In this document: positions 26,463-35,494 of the stretch, in pieces
Layout: the number at the start of each line of letters is the position of its first letter
Position numbering within the stretch: the stretch's first letter is position 1
Assembly: GCF_041435495.1 (NCBI RefSeq)
Contig: NZ_CP108644.1
Span: 1,612,001 to 1,676,000 of the forward strand
DNA: 64,000 bases
Source of the DNA: Streptomyces sp. NBC_01116
Lineage (GTDB): Bacteria; Actinomycetota; Actinomycetes; Streptomycetales; Streptomycetaceae
Reading direction: 5' to 3'
Made by a program: the position numbers and the translations under genes
The notes under the pieces: generated by a model
Databases searched by the model: none
What the model saw: only the letters and a program-made list of their open reading frames with translations
Told to the model about the DNA's origin: nothing

Positions 26463-27488
26463 GTGCGTACCGACATCTTTGCCCGGCTGGACCGGGAGCC
26501 GGAACCGCCGAAGATAGTGGCACCGCGGATGAGCCGTCACCGCATCGCCCTCTTCGGCGGGACGTTGGCGTTCTATCTCGCCATCGTCTGGGCGGTGCTG
26601 ATCACGTCCTGGCTGGTGGCCCTGGACTGGAAGGTCATGCTGTTCCGGCCCTACCAGCAGTGGCCCGAACTGCACGCCTTCCTGGACTACTACGTGGTGC
26701 TCGGCCAGCGCGGCCCCACAGCGGTGATGGTCGCCTGCTGGCTGGGCTGGCGCTCCTGGCGTCAGCACACGCTCCGACCGCTGCTGGTCCTCGGCACGTC
26801 CCTGCTGCTGCTCAACGTGACGGTGGGCGCGGTCAAGCTGGGGCTCGGCCGGCTCGGTCCGCACTACGCGACACAGATCGGCTCGGCCGAGATGTTCGCC
26901 GGCGGCGATATATTTCCCTCCGGGCACACCGCGAACGCCGTCGTGACCTGGGGAATCCTCGCCTATCTGGCCACCACGCCGCGCGCCAGGCGCTATCTGT
27001 CGGCGGTGTCCGCGACGGTCTCGCTGGGCGTCGGCCTCACCACCGTGTACATCGGTACGCACTGGCTCAGCGACGTCGTGCTGGGCTGGGCGGCCGGGCT
27101 GCTCATCCTGCTGGCGCTGCCCTGGTTCGAGCCGCTGATCGCCCGGACCGAGGCCTGGATCTTCGCGATGCGCGAGCGGTGGCGCGAGCGACGCGACGGC
27201 GCCGGTCCGGCGCCCGTACCCGGGGCCGGGCCGCAGCCGGTGCTGCTGCCGCAGTCGATGGCCACCGACGGCCTCGGCGCCGGGACCGTGACCGCCGCGG
27301 CCGAGCCGCCGGTGCTCCCCGCCGGACATCCGGCCTCGGGCGCCAGAGCGCGGGCCCACGGCGGGCACCCCGTGCGTCCGGGCGGTGTCCCGGTCACCCC
27401 GGCGGGCGTCCGCCGTCCGCCGCCGCCGCACACGGAGCGGGGCGCGCGCGGCACCGGCAGCCCGGCGCGCCCGATGACCGGCAGCTGA
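26463..27488 (+). CDS. PAP2-family membrane phosphatase
   Basis: The protein is 341 residues. About six membrane helices occupy residues 25-225. The PAP2 motifs are present: KLGLGRLGP (motif 1, with the usual Pro displaced by one residue), PSGHTAN (motif 2, His acts on the phosphate) and GTHWLSDVVLGW (motif 3 His and Asp). The enzyme should dephosphorylate a lipid or polyprenyl phosphate at the membrane. Residues ~235-341 form a Pro/Arg-rich disordered tail. GTG 26463 is chosen because the frame upstream lacks homology and codon bias. A strong hairpin follows at 27536. Confidence 0.85.
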   Translation: MRTDIFARLDREPEPPKIVAPRMSRHRIALFGGTLAFYLAIVWAVLITSWLVALDWKVMLFRPYQQWPELHAFLDYYVVLGQRGPTAVMVACWLGWRSWRQHTLRPLLVLGTSLLLLNVTVGAVKLGLGRLGPHYATQIGSAEMFAGGDIFPSGHTANAVVTWGILAYLATTPRARRYLSAVSATVSLGVGLTTVYIGTHWLSDVVLGWAAGLLILLALPWFEPLIARTEAWIFAMRERWRERRDGAGPAPVPGAGPQPVLLPQSMATDGLGAGTVTAAAEPPVLPAGHPASGARARAHGGHPVRPGGVPVTPAGVRRPPPPHTERGARGTGSPARPMTGS

Positions 27489-27535
27489 TCCCGCCTCCCC
27501 GGAACCCCTGGGTGCGCACGCCGTCCCCCGCACAA

Positions 27536-27565
27536 CGAAGGCCCCGACCACGGTCGGGGCCTTCG
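27536..27565. terminator. 14-bp stem terminator between convergent genes
   Basis: CGAAGGCCCCGACC pairs with its exact complement around a 2-nt loop, 48 nt after the PAP2 stop and 29 nt after the stop of the facing small gene. It probably works in both directions. Confidence 0.85.
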
Positions 27566-27593
27566 GTCGTCGGGGACCCGTGCGACCGGCGCG

Positions 27594-27809
27594 TCAGCCC
27601 GCCCAGCAGCGCGTCACCGTGTCGTCCTCGACCTGGAAGTTGATCCGGCCGTGACGGAACTCCATGGTGAGGAACGCGCCCGGGGGAACGGCCCGGACCG
27701 TGTCCCAGCCTCGGCTCCTGGCCTGCCGCTCGGCGGCGTCGGCGGCGAGGCCGACGTACGCCTCGGTGGCGTCGTCCGGCTGTGCTGGAGGGGTCGGTAG
27801 AGATGCCAT
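27594..27809 (-). CDS. Small I78-type protease inhibitor-like protein
   Basis: The protein is 71 residues. Homology is to the potato inhibitor-like I78 family: ERQARSRGWDTVRAVPPGAF followed by TMEFRHGRINFQVEDDTVTRCWAG. There is no obvious signal peptide, so it is probably cytoplasmic. A Cys near the C-terminus is unpaired. The ATG has GGTGAAGG nearly abutting it, so translation may start a little upstream (an in-frame frame extends to 27893). The target protease is unknown. It is an isolated gene facing the PAP2 terminator. Confidence 0.7.
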   Translation of the reverse strand: MASLPTPPAQPDDATEAYVGLAADAAERQARSRGWDTVRAVPPGAFLTMEFRHGRINFQVEDDTVTRCWAG

Positions 27810-28149
27810 ACCTTCACCGTAGGCGGCCCCGGACCGTGACGGAAGGCCGGGCCGGGAGGGCGACGGGGTGGGGATACACCTGCATCTCCTCATGCCACGA
27901 CGGTCACGCTTGTGTCACAGGATCCCCACACGTGCATACGCGACCCTATTCACTCGAACGGACCCGATCGGAAGCACCGGCGGACATTAACGGGAAACGC
28001 CGTTCACCGGCATGAGCAGGTGTCGGAAGCCTTCTGGAATCATGCGATGACCTGCTTCTTTTCCCGTCGCCGGGGAGTGTCGCCAGAATGACAGGGACAC
28101 CGGAATTTCCCGCCCCCGTAAACCCGCCTTTCCTTTCCGCACGCTTCCC
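27810..28149. other. 340-nt intergenic region upstream of the I78-like gene
   Basis: It holds the promoter region of the small inhibitor gene and the 3' flank of the WYL regulator. The sequence 27900-28000 is less G/C-rich (for example GACCCTATTCACTCG). No terminator-grade hairpin or coding frame with proper codon bias was found. Confidence 0.4.
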
Positions 28150-29166
28150 TCACCCGCCCGCCGGGCGTGGTGCGGCGGGCGGTCGCCCGACCCGGGAGTC
28201 CCACGGTCCGTCGAGCGCGCGCGTGAGCCGGTCCCGCGCCTCCCGCATCACCTCGGTCAGTTCGGGCGGCTCGATCACCTCGAAATCGATCCCCATCATC
28301 AGCACGTGGATCACCAGCACGGTGAGGTCCGGCGCCCCCGCGGTCAGCCGGCAGCTCTCCGCGTCCACGGCCTCCAGCACCCCGGCGGACGGTGACACCC
28401 GGCGGGCGGCCCGGGCCAGCGGCGCCTTCAGCAGGATCACGGCCCGGGCCGCGTACGCCGAGACCGCGACGCCCTGGGAGACGTAGGCCGCCAGATCGTC
28501 CGCCGGCGGGGGGCGCGGGGTGAAGCGGGGGCCGTGCGGCGGGGTCGGGGTGATCCGGTCCACCCGGAAGGTGCGCCAGTCCGCCCGGTCCGGGTCCCAG
28601 GCCACCAGATACCAGCGGCGCTCGGTGCAGACGAGCCGGTGCGGCTCCACGGTCCGGCGCGAGACCTCCCCGCCGTGGGTCCGGTAGGCGAACCGGAGCC
28701 GCTCCGCGTCCCGGCAGGCGGCCGCCAGCTCGGTGAGCACGGCGGGATCGACGGCGGAGTCGTCCGCCCCGTGCAGCATCGGCACGGTGAACGCGCCGAG
28801 CGCGCTCACCCGGCGGCGCAGCCGGTTCGGCAGCACCTGTTCCAGCTTGGCCAGCGCCCGTACGGAGGTCTCGCCGATGCCCTCGATGCCGTGGCCGGCG
28901 GCCGTGCGCAGGCCCACGGCGACCGCGACGGCCTCCTCGTCGTCCAGCAGCAGGGGCGGCAGCTCGGCGCCGGCGCCGAGCTGGTAGCCGCCGCCGGTGC
29001 CCCGGCTCGCGTTCACCGGATAGCCCAGGTCGCGCAGTTTGTCGACGTCCCGGCGCACCGTGCGCGGAGTGACGCCGAGCCGGTCGGCCAGGTCGGCGCC
29101 GGACCAGTCCCGGTGGGCCTGGAGCAGTGAGAGCAGGCGCAGCAGTCGTGCCGAGGTCTCCAACAT
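28150..29166 (-). CDS. WYL-domain (YafY-type) transcriptional regulator
   Basis: The protein is 338 residues. The N-terminal DeoR-like winged helix reads LLSLLQAHRDWSGADLADRL followed by GVTPRTVRRDVDKLRDLGYPV. The WYL domain (about 140-220) includes RWYLVAWDPDRADWRTFRVDRI, where the W-Y-L residues are present, and a C-terminal WCX-like extension follows. WYL domains bind small ligands or nucleic acid; targets are unknown. An inverted repeat 17 nt before the ATG suggests autoregulation. The next gene on this strand lies downstream at 27594, so the regulator is probably monocistronic. Confidence 0.85.
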   Translation of the reverse strand: MLETSARLLRLLSLLQAHRDWSGADLADRLGVTPRTVRRDVDKLRDLGYPVNASRGTGGGYQLGAGAELPPLLLDDEEAVAVAVGLRTAAGHGIEGIGETSVRALAKLEQVLPNRLRRRVSALGAFTVPMLHGADDSAVDPAVLTELAAACRDAERLRFAYRTHGGEVSRRTVEPHRLVCTERRWYLVAWDPDRADWRTFRVDRITPTPPHGPRFTPRPPPADDLAAYVSQGVAVSAYAARAVILLKAPLARAARRVSPSAGVLEAVDAESCRLTAGAPDLTVLVIHVLMMGIDFEVIEPPELTEVMREARDRLTRALDGPWDSRVGRPPAAPRPAGG

Positions 29167-29183
29167 ACGGGCGAGTCTGCCAG

Positions 29184-29212
29184 GGATTGCGGACGGAAAC
29201 GGTCCGCAATCC
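29184..29212. promoter_or_regulatory. Inverted repeat operator candidate for the WYL regulator
   Basis: GGATTGCGGAC and GTCCGCAATCC flank a 7-nt centre and end 17 nt before ATG 29166. Position and symmetry suggest an operator, though a terminator for the upstream gene (stop at 29279) is possible. Confidence 0.5.
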
Positions 29213-29278
29213 GCTCAGCCCACGACCTGCTCAGCCCTCGGTCCGCGCCGTCCTCGGTCCGCGCGGCCCTCGGTTCCC

Positions 29279-30130
29279 TCAGCGGTCCGCCGGTCCGGGC
29301 TCCAGCCGGAGGCAGAGGTCGTTGTCGGCGGTGTAGCAGGGAGTGGCGAGCACCCCGGGCGCCGCCGCTCGGGCCGGGTAGACGAAGGACTTGTGGCGGG
29401 ACCAGACGTCGTCGAGGATGCGCGAGATCCTGACCCCGGCCGCGCCCGCAGCCGGGACCAGCCACAGCTGCCAGAGCTGCGCCTCGCGCACCGGCCCCTC
29501 GGCCGGCGGGCCGTAGGGCAGGGTGAAGGCGAAACCGCCGGACGGCCCGTCGGGGGCGAGCGGGAAGCTGTGCGCCGCCCCGGCCGGGTTCCCGGGCAGC
29601 CGGGCCTCCACGGTGGCCCCCTCCCCCACGGCGACGCCGTACAGCGCGCCCTGGACCGTCATGCCGTCCGGGCCGACGACGACGGCTCCCGCCTCGGCGT
29701 GCGGGGCCCGGACCCAGCAGCGCACGGCGAGCCGGCCGTCGGCGGTCGGGTAGGGCACCCGGGCGCTGACGCTCGCGGCTCCGGTGTCCGGGCTGCGGTC
29801 GACGAGGGCCCGCAGGTCCCGCAGCCCCGGCTCCACGGTCCGGACGGTCCCGGCTCCCGGCTCCTCGACATAGGCGTCCCAGCGCCCCTCGGACAGCCCG
29901 GTGGAGGCCGGGAGCACCGCCCGCAGCCGCCCGGGACGGGACTCGCCGAGCGGGATCCGCACCGTGCCGCCGGGCTTGCGGCCGGCCGCGCCCCGGCGCC
30001 GCAGGAGCAGCACGGACGCGGGCGCGGGGGCGGGTAGGGAGGCCGGGACGGTCAGGTCGAAGTCGAAGGTGAGCGTCCCGGCCGGGTCGGCGGCGCAGTC
30101 GGCCCGTACGGCGGCTATGGCGGGGGTCAT
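29279..30130 (-). CDS. Unknown beta-rich protein coupled to a glycosyltransferase
   Basis: The protein is 283 residues with no transmembrane helix. It resembles duplicated beta-sandwich modules: TLTFDFDLTVPASLPAPAPA, GRLRAVLPAST, then a second half with GRLAVRCWVRAPHAEAGAVVVG and WQLWLVPA. I do not recognise a named family, though such genes recur beside GT4 glycosyltransferases in Streptomyces. The ATG overlaps the glycosyltransferase stop (ATGA), so it is made with that enzyme. It may assist in glycan binding or modification, which is inference. Short CCTCGGTCCGCG repeats lie just beyond its stop. Confidence 0.6.
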   Translation of the reverse strand: MTPAIAAVRADCAADPAGTLTFDFDLTVPASLPAPAPASVLLLRRRGAAGRKPGGTVRIPLGESRPGRLRAVLPASTGLSEGRWDAYVEEPGAGTVRTVEPGLRDLRALVDRSPDTGAASVSARVPYPTADGRLAVRCWVRAPHAEAGAVVVGPDGMTVQGALYGVAVGEGATVEARLPGNPAGAAHSFPLAPDGPSGGFAFTLPYGPPAEGPVREAQLWQLWLVPAAGAAGVRISRILDDVWSRHKSFVYPARAAAPGVLATPCYTADNDLCLRLEPGPADR

Positions 30131-31410
30131 GCGGCCCTTCCCTTGCGGAGTACGTCGGCGGCCTTGTAGCGCAGGGCGTAGGCCCCGTCGAGGACACTGC
30201 CCCGGGTGCGGTGCAGCGCGGTGCGCAGGGCGCCGTGCCCGTGCCCCTGGGCTCCGCGGGCGACGAGCTCGGTGAACAGGCTCTCGTGGCGCTCGGCGAT
30301 CCGCGCCGGGTCGAAGCGGGCCGAGGCGCTCAGCGCGGCCCCGCCCATCCGGTGGCGCAGTCCGTCGTCCTCGATCAGCTGGAGGAGCGCGGCGGCGATC
30401 GCGTCCGGGTCGCCGACCGGCACCAGCCGCCCGTCGACGCCGTCCTCGACGATCTCGGCCGGCCCGTGCGGGCAGTCGGTGGCGACGACCGGCAGACCGC
30501 CGCGCATCGCCTCGACGATCGTCATGCCGAAGGACTCGCGGTCCGAAGTGACGGCGGCGATCGACCCCTTGGGCCACTCGGCCTCCATCGGGTTGGCCGA
30601 GCCCATCAGGAACACGTGGTTGTGCAGGCCGAGTTCGTCGACGAGGGTGCGCAGGGACGCCTGTTCGTCGCCGGTGGCGTCGCCGCCGCCGTAGATGCGC
30701 AGCCGCCAGTCCGGGCGGGCGGCGGACACCTGGGCGAAGGCCCGCACCAAGAGGTCGTAGCGCTTGACCCGGTGCAGCCGGCCCGCCGCGACGACCCACT
30801 TCAGGTCGCCGCTCGCGGGCGGACAGGCAGGCCGGGGAACGGCGTTGGGGATGGACTCGATCCGTACGCCGGGCAGCTTCAGCCGGCTCCGGTAGTCGTC
30901 CGCGTCGGCACGGGTGACGGTGGTGAGCGCGTCGAGCAGCGCGTACCGGTGGGCGATCTCGCGGCGCAGCCGGTAGCCGTGGCTGTCGAGCGTCAGGTGC
31001 TCCTGCCCGACGCGCACCGGTCCGCGGCGGGTCGCCCGGCTGAGGTGCACGTTGAGTCCGGGGCGGGTGCCGACGACGACGTCCGCCTCGACCGCCTGGA
31101 GATGGGCGGTGATGCGGGCGTCGGTGAGCCTGCTGTACTGCTGGTGCCGGCTGTCCCCGCGCGGGAACACCGCGGCCGGCCGGGCGTGTTCGGCGTCGTC
31201 GCCGTCGTACGTCGCGCTCTTCTTGCGCAGGTCGACGAGGTGGCGCAGCGTCACGCCGTCGGGTGCGCCGAGAACGGGGGCGTCACGGTGCCGGAAGACG
31301 GACACGATCTCGACGTCGTGCTGCTCGGCGAGCGTACGGGCGAGCGTGAACGTCGTCCGGATGGTTCCTCCGATTCCGTAGGCATTGTGCAGAAGAAAAG
31401 AAATATGCAT
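30127..31410 (-). CDS. GT4-family glycosyltransferase
   Basis: The protein is 427 residues with the GT-B fold. An N-terminal GGTIRTTFTLARTL binding loop, VVAAGRLHRVKRYDLLVRAF at the start of the donor domain, and ESFGMTIVEAMRGGLPVVATDCPHGPAEIVEDG (E-x7-E pattern) identify a retaining GT4 enzyme. Substrates may be cell-envelope polysaccharides. GGGGG lies about 13 nt before ATG 31410, a rather wide spacing. The gene leads a two-gene unit with the beta-rich protein. A 530-nt gap separates it from the divergent gene at 31941. Confidence 0.85.
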   Translation of the reverse strand: MHISFLLHNAYGIGGTIRTTFTLARTLAEQHDVEIVSVFRHRDAPVLGAPDGVTLRHLVDLRKKSATYDGDDAEHARPAAVFPRGDSRHQQYSRLTDARITAHLQAVEADVVVGTRPGLNVHLSRATRRGPVRVGQEHLTLDSHGYRLRREIAHRYALLDALTTVTRADADDYRSRLKLPGVRIESIPNAVPRPACPPASGDLKWVVAAGRLHRVKRYDLLVRAFAQVSAARPDWRLRIYGGGDATGDEQASLRTLVDELGLHNHVFLMGSANPMEAEWPKGSIAAVTSDRESFGMTIVEAMRGGLPVVATDCPHGPAEIVEDGVDGRLVPVGDPDAIAAALLQLIEDDGLRHRMGGAALSASARFDPARIAERHESLFTELVARGAQGHGHGALRTALHRTRGSVLDGAYALRYKAADVLRKGRAA

Positions 31411-31940
31411 GGTGTCGCTGTTTCCCCCTGTCGGTCCGGCCTTGTCGAGTCTGCACGTGCGGCGAATTTCTGCACGAAATGAACCGGGAAATTCCGGAGC
31501 ATCCGCGACATCCCGCACGGTATCCGCGTTCCGCCGCCGAACCGCCGTTGACCTGCGGGTTCCGGAGGCGTTCAATCCGGATAGCCGCAGGCCCCGGACG
31601 TTTCGGGATCGCGCGCGGACCACCGGTTCGGCAGCGGGACGGTTACCCACCACCCGTTTCGCCAAGGCTTTACTCCGAGCTTGACGTAGAAGAATGCCGG
31701 GAGGTTGCCTGCGCCCCGGTAAAAAAACTTCCCGGCGGAACGCGAGGGCCGTGCGCCGACGGAGCGGGGCCGCGCCCCGACCGCCCGGAAGGCCGTACGT
31801 CGACTGCTCGACGTACCGATGTGTCGACCTGTGCCGCACTTCCGTGCGCCCCGGTGCGTGACCCCGGCCACGGATGGCGCGTTGTCTCTTCATGGAGCCC
31901 GGGAACCACCCGGCCCACGCACCGAGTTCGAGGAGCCCCC
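31411..31940. other. 530-nt divergent intergenic region
   Basis: This long gap separates the glycosyltransferase gene from the unknown gene at 31941. It contains an imperfect inverted repeat (GCCGGGAGGTT near 31694 and AACTTCCCGGC near 31725) whose loop includes a run of seven A. The part 31410-31700 is less G/C-rich than average. No open frame has proper codon bias and no tRNA-like fold was seen. Regulatory RNA is possible but unsupported. Confidence 0.4.
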
Positions 31941-32723
31941 GTGCCGCGCATGCTCGACGTCAGCCAGGACGTACGCGCCGAGATCGGCGACGACGAAGCC
32001 GACCGGCTGCTCGTCGGCGACAACGCCCCGGGCAGTTACGACTGCACCTCCTGCCGCACCCCCGGCGACTCCGACCAGGAACGCACCAGCACGGTGCTGT
32101 TCATCGGCGACGAGACCGCCGTCCTCGCCTTCGCCCACGCGACGTGCATCCCCTCACAGGTCGTCAAGGTCGCCGAGGACCAGCTCCAGGGCGCGGTGCG
32201 CAGCATCACCGGTAGCGAGCAGAAGGATACGGAGGGGCGCATGCCCGAACAGGCCGTCCTCGGCATCACCAGCGGACTCGTCCTCATCGAGGACGATCTC
32301 CGCCCGGCCCTGGTCGTCGAACCGACCGGCCCGGTCGCCCGGCCCGGCACCGACGGCAGCGGGGGCGACGAGTTCCTCCAGCTGCTGCTGGAGCAGGGCT
32401 TCCGCCCCGCCCCCGACATGAACCGGCTGCCGGAGGTCCTCGCGGGCTGGTCCGTGCTGCTGGCGGTGGGCCAGCTGCACGCCGTGCTGCAGCCGAGCGC
32501 CGGAGGCGGCAACCCGGTCGCCTGGTGGCAGGCCCACCAGCCGCTCCAGGTGACCGACGGCTGGCGGGCCGCGGCCAACAAGTCGCAGACGGTCCTCGTC
32601 TTCGCCGCCCCGGCCGGCACCATCGGCCAGCAGCCGCGCGAGGACCTGCTCCGGGACGCCCTGGAGAAGGCCGCGGTCAACGGGCTTCTGGTCGCCGCGT
32701 CGATGCCGCTGGCCGGGACCTGA
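31941..32723 (+). CDS. Streptomyces-conserved protein of unknown function
   Basis: The protein is 260 residues and soluble. Segments include DDEADRLLVGDNAPGSYDC with TSCRTPGD (two C-x2-C-like cysteines), TSTVLFIGDETAVLAFAHATC, and a C-terminal domain GWSVLLAVGQLHAVLQPS with QTVLVFAAPAGTIGQ. Cys42, Cys45 and a later Cys might bind metal. I do not recognise a named family. GTG 31941 has AGGAG five bases upstream; ATG 31950 is an alternative but its spacing is too long. It is followed by a small Ser/Gly-rich gene. Confidence 0.7.
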   Translation: MPRMLDVSQDVRAEIGDDEADRLLVGDNAPGSYDCTSCRTPGDSDQERTSTVLFIGDETAVLAFAHATCIPSQVVKVAEDQLQGAVRSITGSEQKDTEGRMPEQAVLGITSGLVLIEDDLRPALVVEPTGPVARPGTDGSGGDEFLQLLLEQGFRPAPDMNRLPEVLAGWSVLLAVGQLHAVLQPSAGGGNPVAWWQAHQPLQVTDGWRAAANKSQTVLVFAAPAGTIGQQPREDLLRDALEKAAVNGLLVAASMPLAGT

Positions 32724-32860
32724 TCGTGTCCGGCCGGTTCGGACGCCCCCGCCGAACAGCGTTTTCTCCGGTGGAGCCGCATCCGACGGGCGGTGAGGTC
32801 GTTGGCACCTACGTGCACTCATACGACTCCTCCCGCCAGCATCAGAGTCAGATCCCTGCC

Positions 32861-33202
32861 ATGCGTCCTGCGCAGGATCCGTCGGGGGGCCCGTCCCCCA
32901 CCCCGATCTACGACGCGCTGTACTCCGAGTACCGGCGCTCGTTCCGGGCTTTGCCGGGCGACCGGAGCGGTGAGGAGAATCTCGGCTTCCCGGCCTTCGG
33001 CGCCGGTCTCTTCGCCTCCAGGACCGCGCTGAGCGGTCACCCCGCCCCCTCCGGGCACAGCGGCGGCGTCGGGCACAACGGCCAGAGCGGGAGCGGCGGG
33101 CAGAGCCAGCACACCGGGACCCTCGGCTCCTGGCAGCGGGTGGGGCGGCATGCGGGGCGGGCCCGGCCCGCGGCGCTCCCGCCGGGGTCACGGGACTCCT
33201 GA
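32861..33202 (+). CDS. Small unknown protein with TPIYDALYSEYRRSFRALPGD motif
   Basis: The protein is 113 residues. Its N-terminal half contains PIYDALYSEYRRSFRALPGD, a motif I associate with a Streptomyces-only family. The rest is Gly/Ser/His-rich (GHSGGVGHNGQSGSGGQ) and probably disordered. No Shine-Dalgarno precedes ATG 32861, and an in-frame GTG about 50 nt earlier is possible, so the start is uncertain. It ends just before a 60-nt palindrome shared with der. Function unknown. Confidence 0.55.
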   Translation: MRPAQDPSGGPSPTPIYDALYSEYRRSFRALPGDRSGEENLGFPAFGAGLFASRTALSGHPAPSGHSGGVGHNGQSGSGGQSQHTGTLGSWQRVGRHAGRARPAALPPGSRDS

Positions 33203-33217
33203 GGCCCTGCGGCGCAG

Positions 33218-33277
33218 GCCGCACGACGAAGCCCCGGGCCGCTCTCGCGAGAGCGGCCCGGGGCTTCGTCGTGCGGC
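33218..33277. terminator. 60-nt perfect palindrome, bidirectional terminator
   Basis: Thirty-base arms pair perfectly with no loop (centre TCTCGCGAGA). It lies 16 nt after the + strand gene and 23 nt after the der stop on the other strand. Such loopless long palindromes are unusual and would form a very strong hairpin in both transcripts. Confidence 0.9.
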
Positions 33278-33299
33278 GATGCCGATCGGCGCGCGGGTG

Positions 33300-34769
33300 C
33301 TACTTGTTGCGGCCGCGCTTCTCGCGGACCCGGACGGAGATGTGGATCGGGGTGCCCTCGAAGCCGAACTCCTCGCGCAGGCGGCGCTCCACGAAGCGGC
33401 GGTAACCGTGCTCCAGGAAGCCGGAGGCGAAGAGCACGAAGCGCGGGGGCTTGGTGCCCGCCTGGGTGCCGAAGAGGATGCGCGGCTGCTTGCCGCCGCG
33501 GATCGGGTGCGGGTGGGAGGCCACGATCTCACCGAGGAAGGCGTTCAGCCGGCCGGTGGGGACACGGGTCTCCCAGCCCTCGATCGCGGTCTCGATCGCC
33601 GGGACCAGCTTCTCCATGTGCCGGCCGGTGAGGGCCGAGACGTTGACGCGCGGGGCCCAGGCGATCTGCGCGAGCTCCGTCTCGATCTCGCGCTCCAGGT
33701 AGTAGCGGCGCTCCTCGTCGAGGGTGTCCCACTTGTTGAAGGCGACGACGAGGGCGCGTCCGGCCTCCACGGCCATGGTGATGATCCGCTGGTCCTGGAC
33801 GCTGATGGACTCGCTGGAGTCGATCAGGACGACGGCGACCTCGGCCTTCTCCACGGCGGCGGCCGTACGCAGCGAGGCGTAGTAGTCCGCGCCCTCCTGG
33901 AGGTGGACGCGGCGGCGGATGCCGGCCGTGTCGATGAACTTCCAGGTGATGCCGCCGAGCTTGATCAGCTCGTCGACCGGGTCGCGGGTGGTGCCGGCCT
34001 GCTCGTTGACGACGACCCGGTCCTCGCCCGCGACCTTGTTCAGCAGGGAGGACTTGCCGACGTTCGGGCGGCCGATCAGGGCGATGCGGCGGGGGCCGCC
34101 GAGGGCGGTGCCGAACTTCTGGGCCGGGGCGTCGGGCAGGGCCTCCAGGACCGCGTCCAGCATGTCGCCGGTGCCGCGGCCGTGCAGCGAGGAGACCGGG
34201 TAGGGCTCGCCGAGGCCCAGCGACCACAGGGCGCTGGCGTCCGCCTCGCCGCTCTGTCCGTCGACCTTGTTGGCGCAGAGGACGACGGGCTTGCCGGCCC
34301 GGCGCAGCAGCTTGACGACGGCCTCGTCGGTGTCGGTGGCGCCGACGGTCGAGTCGACGACGAAGACGACCGCGTCGGCCGTCTCGATGGCGTACTCGGC
34401 CTGGGCGGCGACGGAGGCGTCGAGGCCCAGCACGTCCTGCTCCCAGCCGCCGGTGTCGACGACCTTGAAGCGCCGTCCGGCCCATTCGGCCTCGTAGCTG
34501 ACGCGGTCGCGGGTGACGCCGGGCTTGTCCTGCACGACGGCCTCGCGGCGGCCGATGATCCGGTTCACCAGGGTCGACTTGCCGACATTGGGGCGGCCGA
34601 CGACGGCGAGCACGGGAAGCGGGCCGTGACCGGCCTCGTCGAGGGCGCCCTCGACCTCCTCGGCATCGAAGCCTTCCTGCGCGGCGAGCTCCATGAACTC
34701 CGCGAACTCGGCATCGCCAAGTGCTCCGTGCTCGTGGCCCGAGCCGTCGGAGTGAATCTGGTCGTTCAT
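33300..34769 (-). CDS. der: Ribosome biogenesis GTPase Der (EngA)
   Basis: The protein is 489 residues with two G domains: GRPNVGKS at 58-65 with DTGGW and NKVD, and a second [19 protein letters not shown] with DTAGIRRR and NKWD. A C-terminal KH-like domain follows ([22 protein letters not shown]). Der is needed for 50S subunit assembly. The acidic 50-residue N-terminal extension is usual in actinobacteria. ATG 34769 has GAGG ten bases upstream, and further-upstream Met codons (MMMQRG) lack support. It follows the acyltransferase gene in an operon-like row. Confidence 0.95.
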   Translation of the reverse strand: MNDQIHSDGSGHEHGALGDAEFAEFMELAAQEGFDAEEVEGALDEAGHGPLPVLAVVGRPNVGKSTLVNRIIGRREAVVQDKPGVTRDRVSYEAEWAGRRFKVVDTGGWEQDVLGLDASVAAQAEYAIETADAVVFVVDSTVGATDTDEAVVKLLRRAGKPVVLCANKVDGQSGEADASALWSLGLGEPYPVSSLHGRGTGDMLDAVLEALPDAPAQKFGTALGGPRRIALIGRPNVGKSSLLNKVAGEDRVVVNEQAGTTRDPVDELIKLGGITWKFIDTAGIRRRVHLQEGADYYASLRTAAAVEKAEVAVVLIDSSESISVQDQRIITMAVEAGRALVVAFNKWDTLDEERRYYLEREIETELAQIAWAPRVNVSALTGRHMEKLVPAIETAIEGWETRVPTGRLNAFLGEIVASHPHPIRGGKQPRILFGTQAGTKPPRFVLFASGFLEHGYRRFVERRLREEFGFEGTPIHISVRVREKRGRNK

Positions 34770-34799
34770 GAAGTCCGTTCCTCTTTGCATCATCATCGA

Positions 34800-34822
34800 T
34801 GGACCGCGATCAGCGCGGTCCA
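34800..34822 (-). terminator. Weak hairpin between plsC-like gene and der
   Basis: TGGACCGCG pairs with CGCGGTCCA around ATCAG. It lies 16 nt after the acyltransferase stop and 31 nt before der, so it may reduce but not stop read-through. Confidence 0.4.
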
Positions 34823-34837
34823 CTACTCAAGTCTCGC

Positions 34838-35494
34838 CTATCGCCCGGTGAGGCGCTTGGCACTTTCCAGGTGGTCGGTCAGCTTCGCCTGGATCCGCAG
34901 GGTCGCCTCGTCCAGCGCCCTGCGTGTCCGCCGCCCGTCGCCCGCGCTCGCGTCGAACGCGTCGCCGAAGACGACGTCGACCCGGCTGCGCAGCGGGGGC
35001 AGCCCCCGTATCAACCGTCCGCGCCGCTCGGTGCTTCCCAGGACGGCCACGGGGACGATCGGAGCCCCGCCCCGTACCGCGAAATACGCGAGTCCGGCCC
35101 GCAGCGAGGCGAAGTCACCCTCGCCCCGGGTGCCCTCGGGGAAGATCCCGAGGACGCCGCCGTCCTCCAGCACGCCGAGCGCGTGGGTGATGGCGGTGCG
35201 GTCGACGACCCGGCGGTCCACCTCGATCTGCCCGATTCCGTGCAGGAACGGGTCGAGGGGGCCGACGAACGCCTCCTTCTTGATCAGGAAGTGCACCGGT
35301 CGGGGCGCGGTGCCCATCAGCATCGGTCCGTCGATGTTGTGGGAGTGGTTCACCGCGAGTATGACGGGTCCGGCGGCGGGCACGCGCCACGCGCCGAGGA
35401 CCCTGGGCCTCCACAGCCCGTACATCAGGCCGATGCCGATGGACCGCCCGACGGCCGCTCCGCGCAGCGTGGGCGCGTCTGTGGCATCGCTCAC
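34838..35494 (-). CDS. PlsC-like 1-acylglycerol-3-phosphate acyltransferase
   Basis: The protein is 218 residues. The acyltransferase motifs are the H-x4-D box NHSHNIDGP, FPEGTRGEGDF with the catalytic-site Glu-Gly pair, and a later PIVPVAVLGS. It should acylate lysophosphatidate or a related lysophospholipid at the membrane. The GTG overlaps the cmk stop (GTGA), so the two are coupled, an arrangement that is conserved in Streptomyces. Other members of the family exist in the genome, so it need not be the essential PlsC. The start was chosen from the overlap. Confidence 0.88.
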   Translation of the reverse strand: MSDATDAPTLRGAAVGRSIGIGLMYGLWRPRVLGAWRVPAAGPVILAVNHSHNIDGPMLMGTAPRPVHFLIKKEAFVGPLDPFLHGIGQIEVDRRVVDRTAITHALGVLEDGGVLGIFPEGTRGEGDFASLRAGLAYFAVRGGAPIVPVAVLGSTERRGRLIRGLPPLRSRVDVVFGDAFDASAGDGRRTRRALDEATLRIQAKLTDHLESAKRLTGR

